Shown in pieces: positions 34,201 to 45,911 of a DNA stretch of 64,000 nt. The notes below the pieces were generated by a model that worked only from the letters and a program-made list of their open reading frames with translations, had not been told where the DNA came from and did no database searches. Numbering within the stretch: the stretch's first letter is position 1; each line of letters opens with the position of its first letter. The DNA is from Spongospora subterranea f. sp. subterranea (Eukaryota > Endomyxa: Phytomyxea > Phytomyxea > Plasmodiophorida), in assembly GCA_049724395.1 (NCBI GenBank), contig JAUGWO010000130.1, positions 1 through 64,000 of the forward strand, in the 5' to 3' direction. The position numbers and the translations under genes are program-made.

Positions 34201-37200
34201 AGTTTAGCACCACAGGACGCCAGACCACCAGGCCCAAGATGAGAAATCTGCTCCTCTATTCTCTTACATTCGAACCGATCCATGTCAACCGAAAGACCTA
34301 ATACAAAATTGGCCTTCAAGCATACGAAAATATGGGACATATCAGAGAAACGCGCTAACGCCATAAAACTACAGGATTACACACAAACGCAATCACGGAA
34401 TTTTTTCAAAGTGTGAATTTGTTGAACGGAAGAAAAAAGCGACTTTGCAATGAACCGACAGAAAGGTGCAAGCTTCGTACCTGAAGATGGACGGCCAATA
34501 ACCGTAACATGCGGAGCGTCAATAATGGAGTCGTTTAGAATTGAAATCCAAAAATTCGTTGTTGCAGCCTGCAGCTCCAGCAAAAGACTGTCCGCCTGCA
34601 ACTCCGAGGAGATATCTGAAGCATCACCATAAAGGAATACCTGGTAATTGAGTTCAGCATCATGCAAAAATTTACGGAAGGGAAGGGAGAACAAAGCGGA
34701 TTGTGAGGAAAGGAAAACGTGTTTTTTCAAAAAAAGCAGTTGACCTCGATGGACTTTCCAGCAAGAAACTCGTGTGCTTGCTCCTGTAACACAGGTAAAA
34801 AAATGGAATGCATCCCACAAAGTCAGAACTCAACCTCCAGCGTGACATAAAATTCGCGGATGCTCTTGCCGACCAAACGCCGCATTCTCTGCAAAAATAC
34901 CACAGCGTAAGATTTAACAAATTGAAAACGCCAAGATACAAACCTCGATATCGAATGTTGTTGGGTCCCGTTGAATACTTTTCAGCACTTCGAACATGCG
35001 TGGAGCAACTTGGTCCACACTACACCAAACAATGGAATAAAAAAGAAGATACACTCACCAGTTGCTAAAAACTGTTTCTCTCAATTTTGACAATCTGAAT
35101 TGTCTGGTGAGTAAAACGTACGTTTCGGTATTGGCGTCGGTAAACGAAACGTGCAGTAAGGTTGTTGAAAACTCGTTCAAACCGGCATCAATGTTGGCAC
35201 AGAGTGGTTCGTCGCATTCAATCAAGGCCTTCTGAAGCGGCGCAAGGGCTGCATTATGTGATCAAAATTATGGACGAGCTCGTGATCACAACAACATGTT
35301 TGAAAAAAACAGTTGAAAAACAGCAAACCATGACATCATATCGAAAATATGTGTAAAAAATTCCAGCGCAACAAATGCAGAACCTCCACAAGAATGATGA
35401 TGAAGTGACATCTCATTGGTTTCTATATTTACGTACGAGACTCTGATAGGTACCGCCATAACAGTGTGAGCGCCAACTTCTGCTTGAGATTACCCCATTT
35501 CGGTCCTGCGACGCAAGCAGGTACACAACTTAGCGAACACAAAACCACTACAGGACAGCACAACCGCTCAGTACCTGTCCACGCGACCGTAACTGTGCCG
35601 ACAGATTCCTAATTTGAACCAATTCGACTCAAAATTCCATCGAACACTATGCAGAATGAAAACCACATGCCATTGTACAGAAATGCATGTTTATGTGTAA
35701 AAAAGAACACAAAAAATGGATAACGTCATGACCTCAACAATTCGCCATTTGTGCAGCAGTAACAGAAACGATAAAGTAAAGTGAGTTGAGCATTTCATCT
35801 CAAACTTACATCATCTGTTGGGAAGTAAACGACCTGTTCAGTTGTTTGAAGTGGAGGAACAGACTGCCGCCATGAGCGCTCAGGCGACGTGACAGCTCCA
35901 ACTTAGAGGACAGTTAGAAAACAGAAGATGCGCCTCGACAAAACGGGTCTTACATTTTCGGCAAACCTTATCTATAAATGGTGTTAGAACAGTAAATAAC
36001 TCCTCACGGTTTACCATCCCAGTGATTATGAGACACCTGCAGAACGTGTTATTGCGCTGGATCCGGCAAACATATGTTTGAATGCGCAAAAAAAAATACG
36101 AAAAAACAAAACAAACGCATCAGCTTCAGCGAAAAAACAATAATTATTTGCGTAAGCTATCAGAAGCAACACTGAGTCTTCACTGACAGATTTTCTGGGC
36201 GGTAATGCTGAGAATGATATTGACGAATGGTATCAGCAGTTAATTCACGAATGTCATGCAAGAGACCTCCGGTTTCCGATGAATATCCTGCAAACACTGT
36301 TGAAGAAGATAAAACCGCAAATTACAGCCGGGAAACACATGAAAACTATGGAGTCTGGAATAAAACTGGGAGACACTAACGAACCAGAAATGTACATGAT
36401 AAGAAAGTCACGCGTTACCATGCTTGGGATAGCACAACCGATGCAAAGCTAAGGAGGTTCGTGAGGCGCACGTGTTTTCGCGCGCCTGCATTTCGCAATA
36501 GACAACCCCGGCGCTGAACTCAAAAGTTCATACACGAAAATATGAAAGTAGAAGTAATTACTTTTGACCAGATTCTGTGATATGGTGAACTTCGGTGACG
36601 AACCCGGCGTCTGTGATCGTGGGGAACAAGATGTGATCCAAATACACAGGTAGCAGCGCAAGGAACCCTTCGGATCCGGCCGTTGTCAAAGTATAGGCTG
36701 TGTGGTCCGTCGCCGTCCATGCATTTGTGCCTAAACATTGTTGATGTTTACAGAACATAATCATATTGACGATCACCTTGGGACATGTTCCGGTTGGCGA
36801 GTTCGTCCAAAATTCCCTTATACGGATAATCTTCAGACCTTTTCCATGATTGGGCTCAGTATTAGCGTCATGAGACAGCGTCACGAATCGTTTACCCGAG
36901 AAATATTAGGTGCTCGAGCGTATGCGGACATCTACGACGATTGTTTTAAATCAGCATCTTAACGAATGTTAGAAAAATTGCCAGAGAACAAGTCTTGAAC
37001 ACAATCTGTTCAAGATGCCACAGCAAATCGAGGGAAAAGACGCAAAAAAGTAATTGATGGTCACGAATTAGATATAAAAGACGCTGGCTGCTGAGAAGAA
37101 AACAAAACAAAACAGAAAAAACCATACCCATCGTCACGATTCGATTCTGTGGCAAGGGCAAACACACCGTTGACTAGTGGCCCTTGTATTGGGGACATTA

Positions 37201-37306
37201 CCACCGTCAAACCGGTGACGCTGCAACGATAGACGCAGACATTAGGAACGGGACCGCCGTTCTGCTGCGACTTCGAACTGGCTTCGGCAATACAACGGAA
37301 AACCAT
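31221..37306 (-). CDS. M16 metallopeptidase of the YOL098C/C05D11.1 type, about 27 exons
   Basis: Exons can be chained in frame from ATG 37306 (first exon 37128-37306, second 36896-36931) to the stop at 31221 (last exon 31221-31409). The inverted zinc site HTLEH (CPHTLEHLIFLGS) spans exons 1-3, and the downstream Glu lies in GVVYCEMQ. Other family blocks follow: GTNAWTATDHTAYTLTTAG, YSSETGGLLHDIREL, NLCLIITGMV and, near the C-terminus, GPLWKRIRGAGYSYSYG. This is a full-length two-halved M16 peptidase of about 1,000 residues, the shape of a clamshell oligopeptidase; family members are cytosolic or ill-defined in place. Introns are mostly 45-200 bp. No frameshift seen. I infer exons by motif and splice consensus, so small boundary errors are possible. 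Confidence 0.88.
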
Positions 37307-38408
37307 TTTGGTGTGAAATTAGCGGCGATTTTGATTGATAAACTGGAAAAAATGATACTGTGGTGTTTAAGTCCGAGAGGGAATGAAGTAAGTTTCCCTT
37401 CAGCGCAGCCTTTCCTACAGCAATCACCGTGTTGAATCGGATGGACAAAAAATTCTGCCCGGTTTGCTCCATCCCCACATCATCACAATGACTCCGATCT
37501 TCGTCTCGTCTCTAGCGGAACAGCGTAGGCAACAAAGAATAACGTCCTTCGTGTATTTTGAATTTGATTTCGGATTTCTTGTTCCTGTTGTTTATTTGCA
37601 CTTGACCTGGTGCATTGGGTGGTTTTGTGTATTGGGTGATCAACCTCGTAGCAGTGACGCTTCTGGCCTGGACGAGGGACCGGATAACCCGTCATGAACG
37701 CTCCGGTTTTGTCCACCGACACTTTGCCCACAATTGTGTACATCTGTTGCCTTGCCGCGTTGAACGAGCTGTATTTGCTCCCACGATTACGAGTATATGA
37801 TGACTGTTAATGGTCGTGACCCGATGTGATCACTGACCCCCAATTGTCATGAAGGGCATTCACATTCTCATTCGTGATCTCACGAATGAGAAGGAGGCTC
37901 GGATCCATTCAATGAACAACGCACATTCGCGTTGTTCCTTAATGGCGATGCAGACAGATGACGACAAATTCAGCATTTTGTACCGTTCTCGTGCCAATTT
38001 TTACAGGAAGAAACGTGACTGGTACTCACAATATAAACCATGAGCCGTTTTGACACAATGATAAATGATATTTTTGGGTGTTCACTATTCAGAGTCGGCG
38101 TGATCGAAAGTCACTCGACCGAAAATTTAATGTCGCCGATAGTATCGTAGGCGACCGCATCGGCGCCGACTGCTATGGGCAACGACGCTGATGAACACAG
38201 CGTGTCATGATGTCATTGTTCGCTCTCATTTTCGAACAAAAGTTACCAACGAAAACCTGAGTTTTTTTCATTTTTCTCCGTTTTACTTTTGTCTGTCTGT
38301 TTTCACGTAGGCGTCAGCAGAATTGTTGGGAAATTTATTTTTACGCCAGATGGTCAACAGATGTTATAGCCCTCAAACTGAGTCAATTTTTGTTATAGGT
38401 AATCAATC
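37307..38408. other. no firm gene
   Basis: A minus-strand frame at 37615-37743 (IVGKVSVDKTGAFMTGYPV) looks like an isolated exon preceded by AG, but I cannot extend it. A plus-strand piece at 37930-38040 (FSILYRSRANFYRKKRD) resembles the segment at about 40575-40620 (VVRSRAKFYRKNTG) and so belongs to the ankyrin/F-box relic family next to it. Confidence 0.35.
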
Positions 38409-39180
38409 GTGTTTCATTTGCACTGGTATTCAGAATGTCGTGAGATGTTGTCCATCCCCTTTGGTGAAACCAGCGAATTTTCCTTTTTTCTAGAACGTCG
38501 TTCCCTTTCTTCCATTGATTGGTTGAAAGGCGTTTACAACACGGGGCGGACGTCGGTGCTCGTGACGAAGAGGTGGATAGGGCATGACTCAGTGCATCAA
38601 GTGAATGCGAGTACGACTCTCCCGAAATCGAGTCTGGAAAGACTGAGTTTTTTCAGCGTGATAATTGGCGTTCTTCTCCTGAAATATGGGGCAGGCATTG
38701 CCGCCGCTGAAGACGATGGACGAATGGCGCTGATGAACGCTTCGATAAAGGACAGGTATTTATTTGCACTCCTTTGCAGTCGTTGATAGCCAGAGTTTAC
38801 TGGCTGTTTTCGTTAATTTGCCCTGGCAATCACATAGTGTTCGACAGAACTGTTGGAAAGTGGATCATTGACGAGACCGGTTATTGGCGACTGTTAAATC
38901 CCTCATAGCCTCAGCCTGAGTTAGGTTCTGTTATTGGATCGTGGTAGTCACATTGGGCAATGACATTAAGAACATTGTGTTTTCGAATTCCTGAAAATTG
39001 TCGATATCGGTGTTTCACACTCTGTGTTGATAGTGGCGAGGCTCTTGTATTTTTCTAGAACGTCGTTGCTTCCTCTTATATCTGTGTTTAACTTGGATTA
39101 GGGCTGATTTGGTTGAGGTGCTGTTGGAGCACGGGGCGGACATCGCTGGACAGGACGAGAATGCTCAATAACAATTCACA
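38409..39180 (+). pseudogene. ankyrin-repeat gene relic
   Basis: Single ankyrin-like units appear in separate frames: LLLKYGAGIAAAEDDGRMAL near 38670-38735 and LVEVLLEHGADIAGQDENAQ near 39105-39170, the latter running into a stop. Introns probably separated them. Similar units with the same spacing occur at 40910-41445, so this is one of at least two decayed copies of one gene. Ankyrin repeats bind other proteins; this copy is unlikely to be made. Confidence 0.6.
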
Positions 39181-39696
39181 TTCCTGATCATCCCCCTTGA
39201 TCACACTTTTGACGGTGCCGTTGGCTTGTCGATTACTTCCATTCTGATTTGGAGAAAAATGGGTCACCAAATTCGAAGTTTAATTTCAGTACCGTTTCTA
39301 CCATTCTATATCCCATCAAATTCGTCTTCCCGCTTTTAGCCGTCAACCTCCTCAATGCGCCTCTTTATACACAACATACCGGTCTGTTGAAGATCTTTCT
39401 GCCCCAGATGACCCATGTCTAATTCGCTTGACGTCTATTTCGTGGGCTCGTGCCCAGATCCTGGAACGCCCTCGCGTTCCGAAGCGATTCAAGAGCGTGG
39501 TTCAATAACAATTCGGACAGCGTCAACCTGCGCCTTGAATATCTTCGTCATGACCAAATTTCGCCGCCACCGCAGTTGAGGTGCTCGGTCTGCTCAGCAA
39601 ACACCACTGCGCCGTCTCGTTGAGCTCGGACAGGAGTGGATAATGTGGGACCATTATTTTTGAACTTCATGATCTTCTGGCTGACCACTGGAGGCC

Positions 39697-40190
39697 TTAA
39701 ACCCGATTCATCCTTGTCGCTGGGCGATGATCCCGATCGACGGGAGAGAAACTGCAGGAGATGGCGAGCGTTCCATCGGCAACTCTATGCGCCGATTCTT
39801 CTGGTGTTGTTTTCCGACATACAGCCCCAATTCGGCCAACACTGAAATCGAGATTGCAACGGCAGTGTTTCGATTGGCCTCGGGCGGCAAGCTGTAGGTC
39901 GGAAAACAACACCACATCGACAACGCCCACATAAGGAGTTGCGGGCGATCCGCCGTCGTTGACGAACGTCAATTTGCTTGGACACGGATCCCACGCCGAT
40001 TGCTTGAGGTTGACCGTTATGATATCGGTATGCAACCGTATTGTTGCATCACAAACTTGCGGTCAAAAGTGCAACTGGGTGCTACAGTGTTGGCCCATCT
40101 GTCGTACAAATAGACTTTCGGGCATGAACCGGACACGAACACCCATGTCGGCCAGGGCTGCAATAACCTTGTCCGCATTGAGAACCATGA
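39697..40190 (-). CDS. possible coding segment, unknown
   Basis: The minus strand is open from about 40066 to 39697 (contains ITVNLKQSAWDPCPSKLTF and PYVGVVDVVLFSDL). A short frame upstream from the ATG near 40190 (VLNADKVIAALADMGVRV) could be a preceding exon, with a stop between. Composition is protein-like and has four or more Cys, but no family is recognised. Confidence 0.3.
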
Positions 40191-40300
40191 TGGCTCCAGG
40201 ACCCGCGGCTTACACTGCCGGACGTTGACAACCGTCGGGGCGCGCGAACTCGATACCCAGTCAAGGAATATATCCCGGACCCCGGCCCACGCCGCGCCAG

Positions 40301-40413
40301 TTGTCCACGGGGGTGTCGATTAAACTGGGGACCGTGGGAGCGGACTCGCTGTGTTGATTGTCCACGGGGGGTGTCGATTAAACTGGAAACCGTGGGAGCG
40401 GACTCCCGGTGTT
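40301..40413. repeat. 57-bp tandem repeat, two copies
   Basis: TTGTCCACGGGGGTGTCG, then GATTAAACTGG and CCGTGGGAGCGGACTC, start at 40301 and again at 40358, with two or three differences. Confidence 0.9.
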
Positions 40414-40452
40414 ACAGTTGATGGCGATGAAGACACATGACGGTGGCTCAAC

Positions 40453-41445
40453 ATGTCGATATCGGACCCTAATACAGTAAGACGTCTGCCCAGCAACGTC
40501 CTTGTCGAAATCTTCAAGTTTCTTCATGTGTCGTGGATTGACTTCTCGTTTTTCGAGGAGTTTTCAATCGAATTCGGCATTGTGGTCCGCTCTCGTGCCA
40601 AATTTTACCGGAAAAACACTGGACTCCTCGACGCTATACAATACCATGAGCCGTACGACACAATGATGAATAATATTTCTAGTTCTTTTTTCGCTTTGTT
40701 TCTGAATTACATATCAATGTTGGCAATAAATGATTTTCAATAATTTTGATTTTTGAGAAGCAGGTTGTTACACTGGCACTGTCATTCAAAATGTTTGTTT
40801 TTCAAATTTTGAAATTTGTCAATATCGTGTTTTTTGTGTTGGTTGTCTCGATGCGCTTTCTTTATTCTCGAACATTGTTCTTTTTTCCGTATCTGTGTTC
40901 AACTGTAATCAGGGCTGATTGGGTCGAACTGCTTTTGAAGCCGGTGCGAATCCCGCCGCTCGTGACTACCGCAGTAGGACGGCGTTGATCTGTGCCGCAA
41001 TCAATTGCGAATGCGAGTAAGACTTTCACGATATCGAATCTATGAAGACTGAGATTGTTCAGTGTGAATATTGGTCTACTTTTGCTGCAGTACGGGGCAG
41101 ATATCAATGCTGCCGATGACAGTGGGCGAACGGCGCTAGTCAACGCTTCGGAGTGTGGCAGGTATGCCTTTGCTTTCGAGTTTCGTTTTTTTCTTCACAT
41201 TTTGTGGTTGCTGCAAAATCTATACTGAAGGCCATTAGCCTGAGTTCTTTTATCTTTTTCGGTTGCCACTGACATTCACAACATCGTATTTCGATATCTC
41301 GTTTTTTGCCGATATCATTGGGGATATTCTCTTTTCTAGATTGTCATTCCTCTTCCGTATCTGAGTTTAACTGTGTTAGGACTAATTGGGTCGAAATGCT
41401 CTTGAAGCACGGGGCGGACATTGACGCTCGTGGCGAGAATACGTG
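40453..41445 (+). pseudogene. F-box/ankyrin gene relic, second copy
   Basis: The first exon-like segment (40453-40743) opens with RRLPSNVLVEIFKFLHV, which looks like an F-box start. Ankyrin-like units follow: about 40915-40985 (degenerate), LLLQYGADINAADDSGRTAL at about 41085-41145, and WVEMLLKHGADIDARGENT at about 41385-41440. Unit boundaries coincide with likely GT-AG introns but frames are broken. The family resembles the copy at 38409-39180. Confidence 0.55.
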
Positions 41446-42246
41446 TAATAACAATTGAAAGAATAATGGTCACCCTTGTTGGTGTTTCCTCGGCGGTCAC
41501 GTCCACTCTGAATCAGGAAGAAAGGTGATTAAGTGGTGTCCAAATCCTTTTTTTTTTAATAAACGCTTTGAATTCTTTATTGGCAATAATGTTCGTTTTT
41601 CCGCCTGCCGAGGGCAGGTTCAGGAAGATCATCCGGCCAGCCGCCCCAAGTCTGCTTCTCTTGACGTCTCTCTCAACTGCTCTGCCAATGTCCATATTGT
41701 GCCCGGTTGATTTCCCCATGCGCTCGGGGCACCGACCACAGCTGGACCAACAACTGCGGGAGCAACTACAGCTGCACCAACGATGGCCAAACGCGACCTT
41801 TCGACAAAGGACATCCGTTCCATCTTGCCACCATATCCCCCCTATCCTTGATCGCATTTCATCACAAGTCATTGCCATTCCCTATTCCTCACCAAGGTCC
41901 GAGACAGTCGGTTGACCACCCCATTATCGCATTTCATCACAAGTCGGTGGTCCATTTGTGTGCATTGGGGCGAAGGTCTGACGGTGACTTAGATATTGCA
42001 TCGATTGATGATGCCCAGTTAACCGAATGCGGATGTCGGCGATTGTAAATTAATAGCGGTTTTGTTGATACAATGAGTTGGGAGCGCACCGCTTAACGGC
42101 TGCCTCGGTATCATGACAGTGGTAAATTCAGGACTCATTGAACGGGAACGTTTCAGACTAATGATGCTCTGCACAATCGAAGGAAGGTGCTCATCCAACT
42201 AACGTTCGCCAAACTACAAAATAGTGCCAAGTAAGTATGTAATAAT
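41446..42246. other. no gene seen; one direct repeat
   Basis: Two frames of about 115-120 codons overlap on opposite strands at 41513-41915 without any motif. The word GCATTTCATCACAAGTC is repeated at about 41849 and 41928. This region lies just beyond the FANCL stop codon. Confidence 0.5.
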
Positions 42247-43530
42247 TTAAAGAGCAGCGGTGATTTGCGTTGAACAATAGGGACATGACCCAAACACGGT
42301 TTGGAAAGATTGGCGCGAATTTGGAATCGCCTTCAGCCATTCAATCAGACATGAATTATGAAATGGCCTTCCACATCGAACATTATCGCAGATACGATCA
42401 GCCACGACCTGATCAAACATTTAGATAATGCAGGAAATAAATAAGGGACATTACGCCGTCATGCTCCGGAGCGTAGCAAATACCGCATTCCAATAAAAAC
42501 TCGGTGTCCTCTCCTTGGACCTTTTTGGCTGGAAGTTTCAAGTTGAGTATGGCCTCCAGATTCTCGCGAGGCAGTAAACGCTCATCCCAGTCTGACGATT
42601 TCAACATTAGCCGCTCCATGAGAGGCATGACAGCGCTTTCCGGGCCTATGAAACGGCATTCTGGAAAACGAAATGGCGCGGACGGATTGATGTTGATCAA
42701 AACTGAACAATGATCTTCCATTGCGACCCGGCGGGATTTTGACGATCGTGTTGGATTTTCAGGTTCAATAACGTGGCAGAATTTATCGATGTCCTCGAGA
42801 ACACACCAGAAATTGTCGAATTGCGATATCGCGGAAATACATTGTTGAACGATATGATGTAATGTAGATTTTGTCGACCAGGATAACTGAAATTCGTCCG
42901 GCATATCGACTAGACACTCGGGTGCACTAACGGGGTAGTCGGGCTCCAACCGAACACTGAATACGTGATTTCGCCCTCGCTCATCGCTGTTGCAATATTC
43001 ATAGTCTGGTTTTGAAGATTCGGTAATCGACTCACAGGATTCTAAGGCGTAATCTGGCCAGACTAGGGTCAAGCTCTTCAACATGATCCCACCCGATCGA
43101 ACCAATTTCTTTGATAATACATTCGTAATATTTTTTGCTAGGATATTTGTCCACTGAAATTGCCCTATTATCCGATATATTAGGACCGCATCCGACGATA
43201 CGCTCCTAGATACGATGCGTTCAGGAACAACAGAACCGAAACTGAGTGTGAAAGTGGTCAAACCATAATGTCTTGAATCTCAACGAGAAATTCTGCAAGA
43301 TTGTCATGGTTACTATACTGGGACATTCGCTGCTGTATCAAATCCGAAACAAGATCGGATGAAGTGGAGCAAGCGTTATGTACCAGGTTGATGAGCGACT
43401 GATCGCATTGAAACTCCAATGCATCCTTAGACGTATTACATCGAATGGGGTATTGGCGATTGAATATCTTCAATAAACCGATGAACCATGGCGAACCCGA
43501 CTGTGGATCTTCTGGTAACAATATGCTCAT
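42247..43530 (-). CDS. FANCL: FANCL, E3 ubiquitin ligase of the Fanconi anaemia pathway
   Basis: Exons 43264-43530, 42455-43153 and 42247-42408 (introns of 110 and 46 bp, GT-AG) give 375 residues, the usual FANCL length. The N-terminal part is the ELF domain (SILLPEDPQSG, LIQQRMSQYSNHDNLAEFL). The double RWD region follows (DYPVSAPECLVDMPDEF; FWCVLEDIDKFCHVIEPENP; PFRFPECRFIGPESAV). The RING-like end has CGICYAPEHDG, then CDNVRCGRPFHNSCLIEWL and GSCPYCS, with all zinc ligands. FANCL, with the E2 UBE2T, adds one ubiquitin to FANCD2-FANCI in the nucleus during interstrand-crosslink repair. No break seen. The open frame continues upstream into the 84-bp minisatellite, so a longer N-terminus is possible. 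Confidence 0.96.
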
Positions 43531-44285
43531 GACATGTATGTGTAGCGTGTGTACTTGTTTAGTACACCGAGAGTGGTCAATTGGGAGGGTTGCGTCATGA
43601 GTCATGACGTGTATGTGTATCGTGTGTACTTGTGTAGTACACAGACAGTGGTCAAGGATAAGGATTGGGAGGGTTGCGTCATGAGTCATGACATGTATGT
43701 GTAGCGTGTGTACCTTATCCATGACCACTCTCGGTGTACAGTACTACACAAGTACACACGCTACACATACATGTCATGACTCTTGACCCAACCCTCCCAA
43801 TCCTTATCCTTGACTACTGTCGGTGTACTACACAACTACACAAGTACACGCAACCCTCCCAATCAGTACACCGACAGTGGTCAAGGATAAGGATTGGGAG
43901 GGTTGCGTCATGAGCCATGACATGTATGTGTAGCGTGTGTACTTGTGTAGTACACCGACAGTAGTCAAGGATAAGGATTGGGAGGGTTGCGTCATGAGTC
44001 ATGACATGGATGTGTAGCGTGTGTACTTGTGTAGTATACCGAGAGTGGTCAAGGATAAGGATTTGGAGGGTTGCGTCATGAGCCATGACATGTATGTGTA
44101 GCGTGTGTACTTGTGTAGTACACCGAGAGTGGTCAAGGATAAGGATTGGGAGGGTTGCGTCATGAGCCATGACATGTATGTGTAGCGTGTGTACTTGTGT
44201 AGTACACCGACAGTGGTCAAGGATAAGGATTGGGAGGGTTGCGTCATGAGTCATGACATGTATGTGTAGCGTGTGTACTTGTGTA
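43531..44285. repeat. 84-bp minisatellite, left block
   Basis: The 84-bp unit (containing GGTCAAGGATAAGGATTGGG and GACATGTATGTGTAGCG) repeats about nine times here. One stretch, about 43714-43865, is inverted. The first unit next to FANCL lacks 9 bp. Because 84 and 9 are multiples of three, the minus strand stays open across most units, giving a 28-residue repeat with THDATLPILILDH. The same array resumes at 47334 after a transposon. The minus-strand open frame is best seen as a by-product of the unit length. Confidence 0.95.
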
Positions 44286-44515
44286 CCGTAGATGACAATA
44301 TTATCCATCTGACAAAATTCGCAAAACTCCGTGGAAATGACAAAATTCGTGCCATTTTCTAGAGATTTGGTGACAGAATTATCCCATCTGAGAGCCCTTG
44401 CAATGACAAAATTGAAAATTTTATCCATTTGGCGACCTGACAGTGAGGAAAAGTCCGAGCGGCGCAACCCTCTTATTTGATGTTCGGATGGTATGTACAT
44501 GTACCTTCCGCGCTC

Positions 44516-45767
44516 GGGCGGATTCAATTTTGAACCTTTTTGAACCCTGAACCTTTTTGAACCCGCACTGGCACACAGTCATCCATGGATACACCTGGTG
44601 TTGTAGCGGGGGGGGTTCCATTTCTTGCTGGATGTTATCAATATCTCTATCTACTGATTAAATATGTTATACGATCAGTCATGAACATGCCATATTGGAC
44701 GTTCATAATATTACATCTATCGATTGATCGCTGTGTATCAGACCGCAAAGGACAATCACAAACTATTATTTTTTTCAAAATATATCAAGTACTTTCCACA
44801 TTCATTATTCAATCATTTGATTTATTAATCAAAAACAAAAGATAGATGGATCATTGAGAACCGCCAACACGTCATGTGCATGACTAATCGTTAAAAGACG
44901 TAGCCACGAGAAATATCCCACGCCTGGAATATGATACCCGATGAAATCCAGTTGTTAATCATCCTCTTCAACGAGGTTGCTTTCCAGCTTCTTAACCAAT
45001 TTCAATATTACGTGATGAGGACCGATGAAGACTTCATCATGATACTTTCTTCGAGGTTTTTTAGAAATTCGTAGGGGTCGCCCTTCAATGCATACGACCT
45101 CTTGTTGGACTAAGCAATTCACCGCATTGAGGATGTGAAAGGGCACAAAGTGAAAACAAATAGGCGGAGCAGTAGGCCATTATACCGTTCTTGAGTCAGT
45201 TGAATGACTTTTGTCAAATCACCATGTCACCATTCAAAATCTTTTATCAAAACAGGCTCGCATTTACCTTCGTCATCATCTGCTTCAAGATAATAATTTC
45301 CCCAAACACAGGGATATATTACCGGTTTCATCTCGTTCAACTTATTCCATTCGATTAAATCAATGATCCCGTATTCCCCATCGTCGATGTCAATCGCTGC
45401 AAAATGTCAATGACTCAAGCGTTGAACCGGCAGAACTGTAACGCCGGCAGCAGATGTTTCTGCAGTGCCCCGACAAGAAGTCGGTCGTAATTTGCTCGCT
45501 CTATAATGTAAACAGCGATAATGAACGCTTCCATCTTTACGTGAACGATGGAAAATTAAATTTCTCGAGTTGAAAATAATGCCGTTGCTGTTTGGTGCTG
45601 GATTCTTTTTTGGTACAGAATGTAGCAAATATAGCATTCCCCGGAGACTCTCCGGAGTTTCTCTGACTGATGAGGTGGATAGAAGCTGATGTATCCATGG
45701 ATGACTGTGTGTCAGTGCGGGTTCAAAAAGGTTCAGGGTTCAAAAAGGTTCAAAATTGAGTCTATCC
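44516..45767. mobile_element. nested 1,252-bp element with long inverted repeats
   Basis: Inverted arms of about 85 bp (core: ATTTTGAACC, TTTTTGAACCC, CACACAGTCATCCATGGATA) face each other at 44516-44605 and 45690-45767. The 8-mer CCGCGCTC flanks both sides (44508-44515 and 45768-45775), an 8-bp target duplication. Long terminal repeats and 8-9 bp duplications suit Mutator-like or hAT-like elements. It sits within the OTU element, so it arrived later. Confidence 0.85.
44955..45637 (-). CDS. multi-exon gene inside the nested element, possible FLYWCH-like finger
   Basis: Three minus-strand coding blocks can be read. Block 1 (45407-45637) contains LIFHRSRKDGSVHYRCLHYR and ends near a His, resembling a FLYWCH zinc finger. 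Block 2 (about 45270-45395, after a TTTTGCAG acceptor and before a GTAAAT donor) contains EYGIIDLIEWNKLNEM. Block 3 (44955-45146) contains PRRKYHDEVFIGPHHVILKL. The junction from block 1 to 2 is unresolved. FLYWCH fingers are common in Mutator-family transposases and captured genes, which fits the element's long inverted repeats. No catalytic core is present. Confidence 0.45.
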
Positions 45768-45911
45768 CCGCGCTCTACTGGTACCTCCATCGACATCGTC
45801 CTGGAACAATACCACATGATCTGTATATATTAAACATACTTGTGCTTTGGTCAGGTGTGTCGTCAATCTTCATCACTGACTCATCAGTGATTACTTTAGA
45901 CGTTCAGAGCT

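Noticed and set aside
34377-34820. 147-codon minus-strand frame as its own gene
   Set aside because: It contains one exon of the M16 peptidase (VFLYGDASDISSEL region) with flanking introns read through.
41513-41915. Overlapping frames of about 115-120 codons on both strands
   Set aside because: Mirror-image frames in a compositionally simple region; no motif, no splice partners.
42413-43261. 282-codon frame as a complete protein
   Set aside because: Its ends are intron sequence; splice sites at 42454 and 43153 place the middle part in FANCL.
43814-44527. 237-codon repetitive open frame on the minus strand
   Set aside because: It is the 84-bp minisatellite read in its open frame, ending in transposon sequence; no start context, domain or non-repeat part supports a separate gene.
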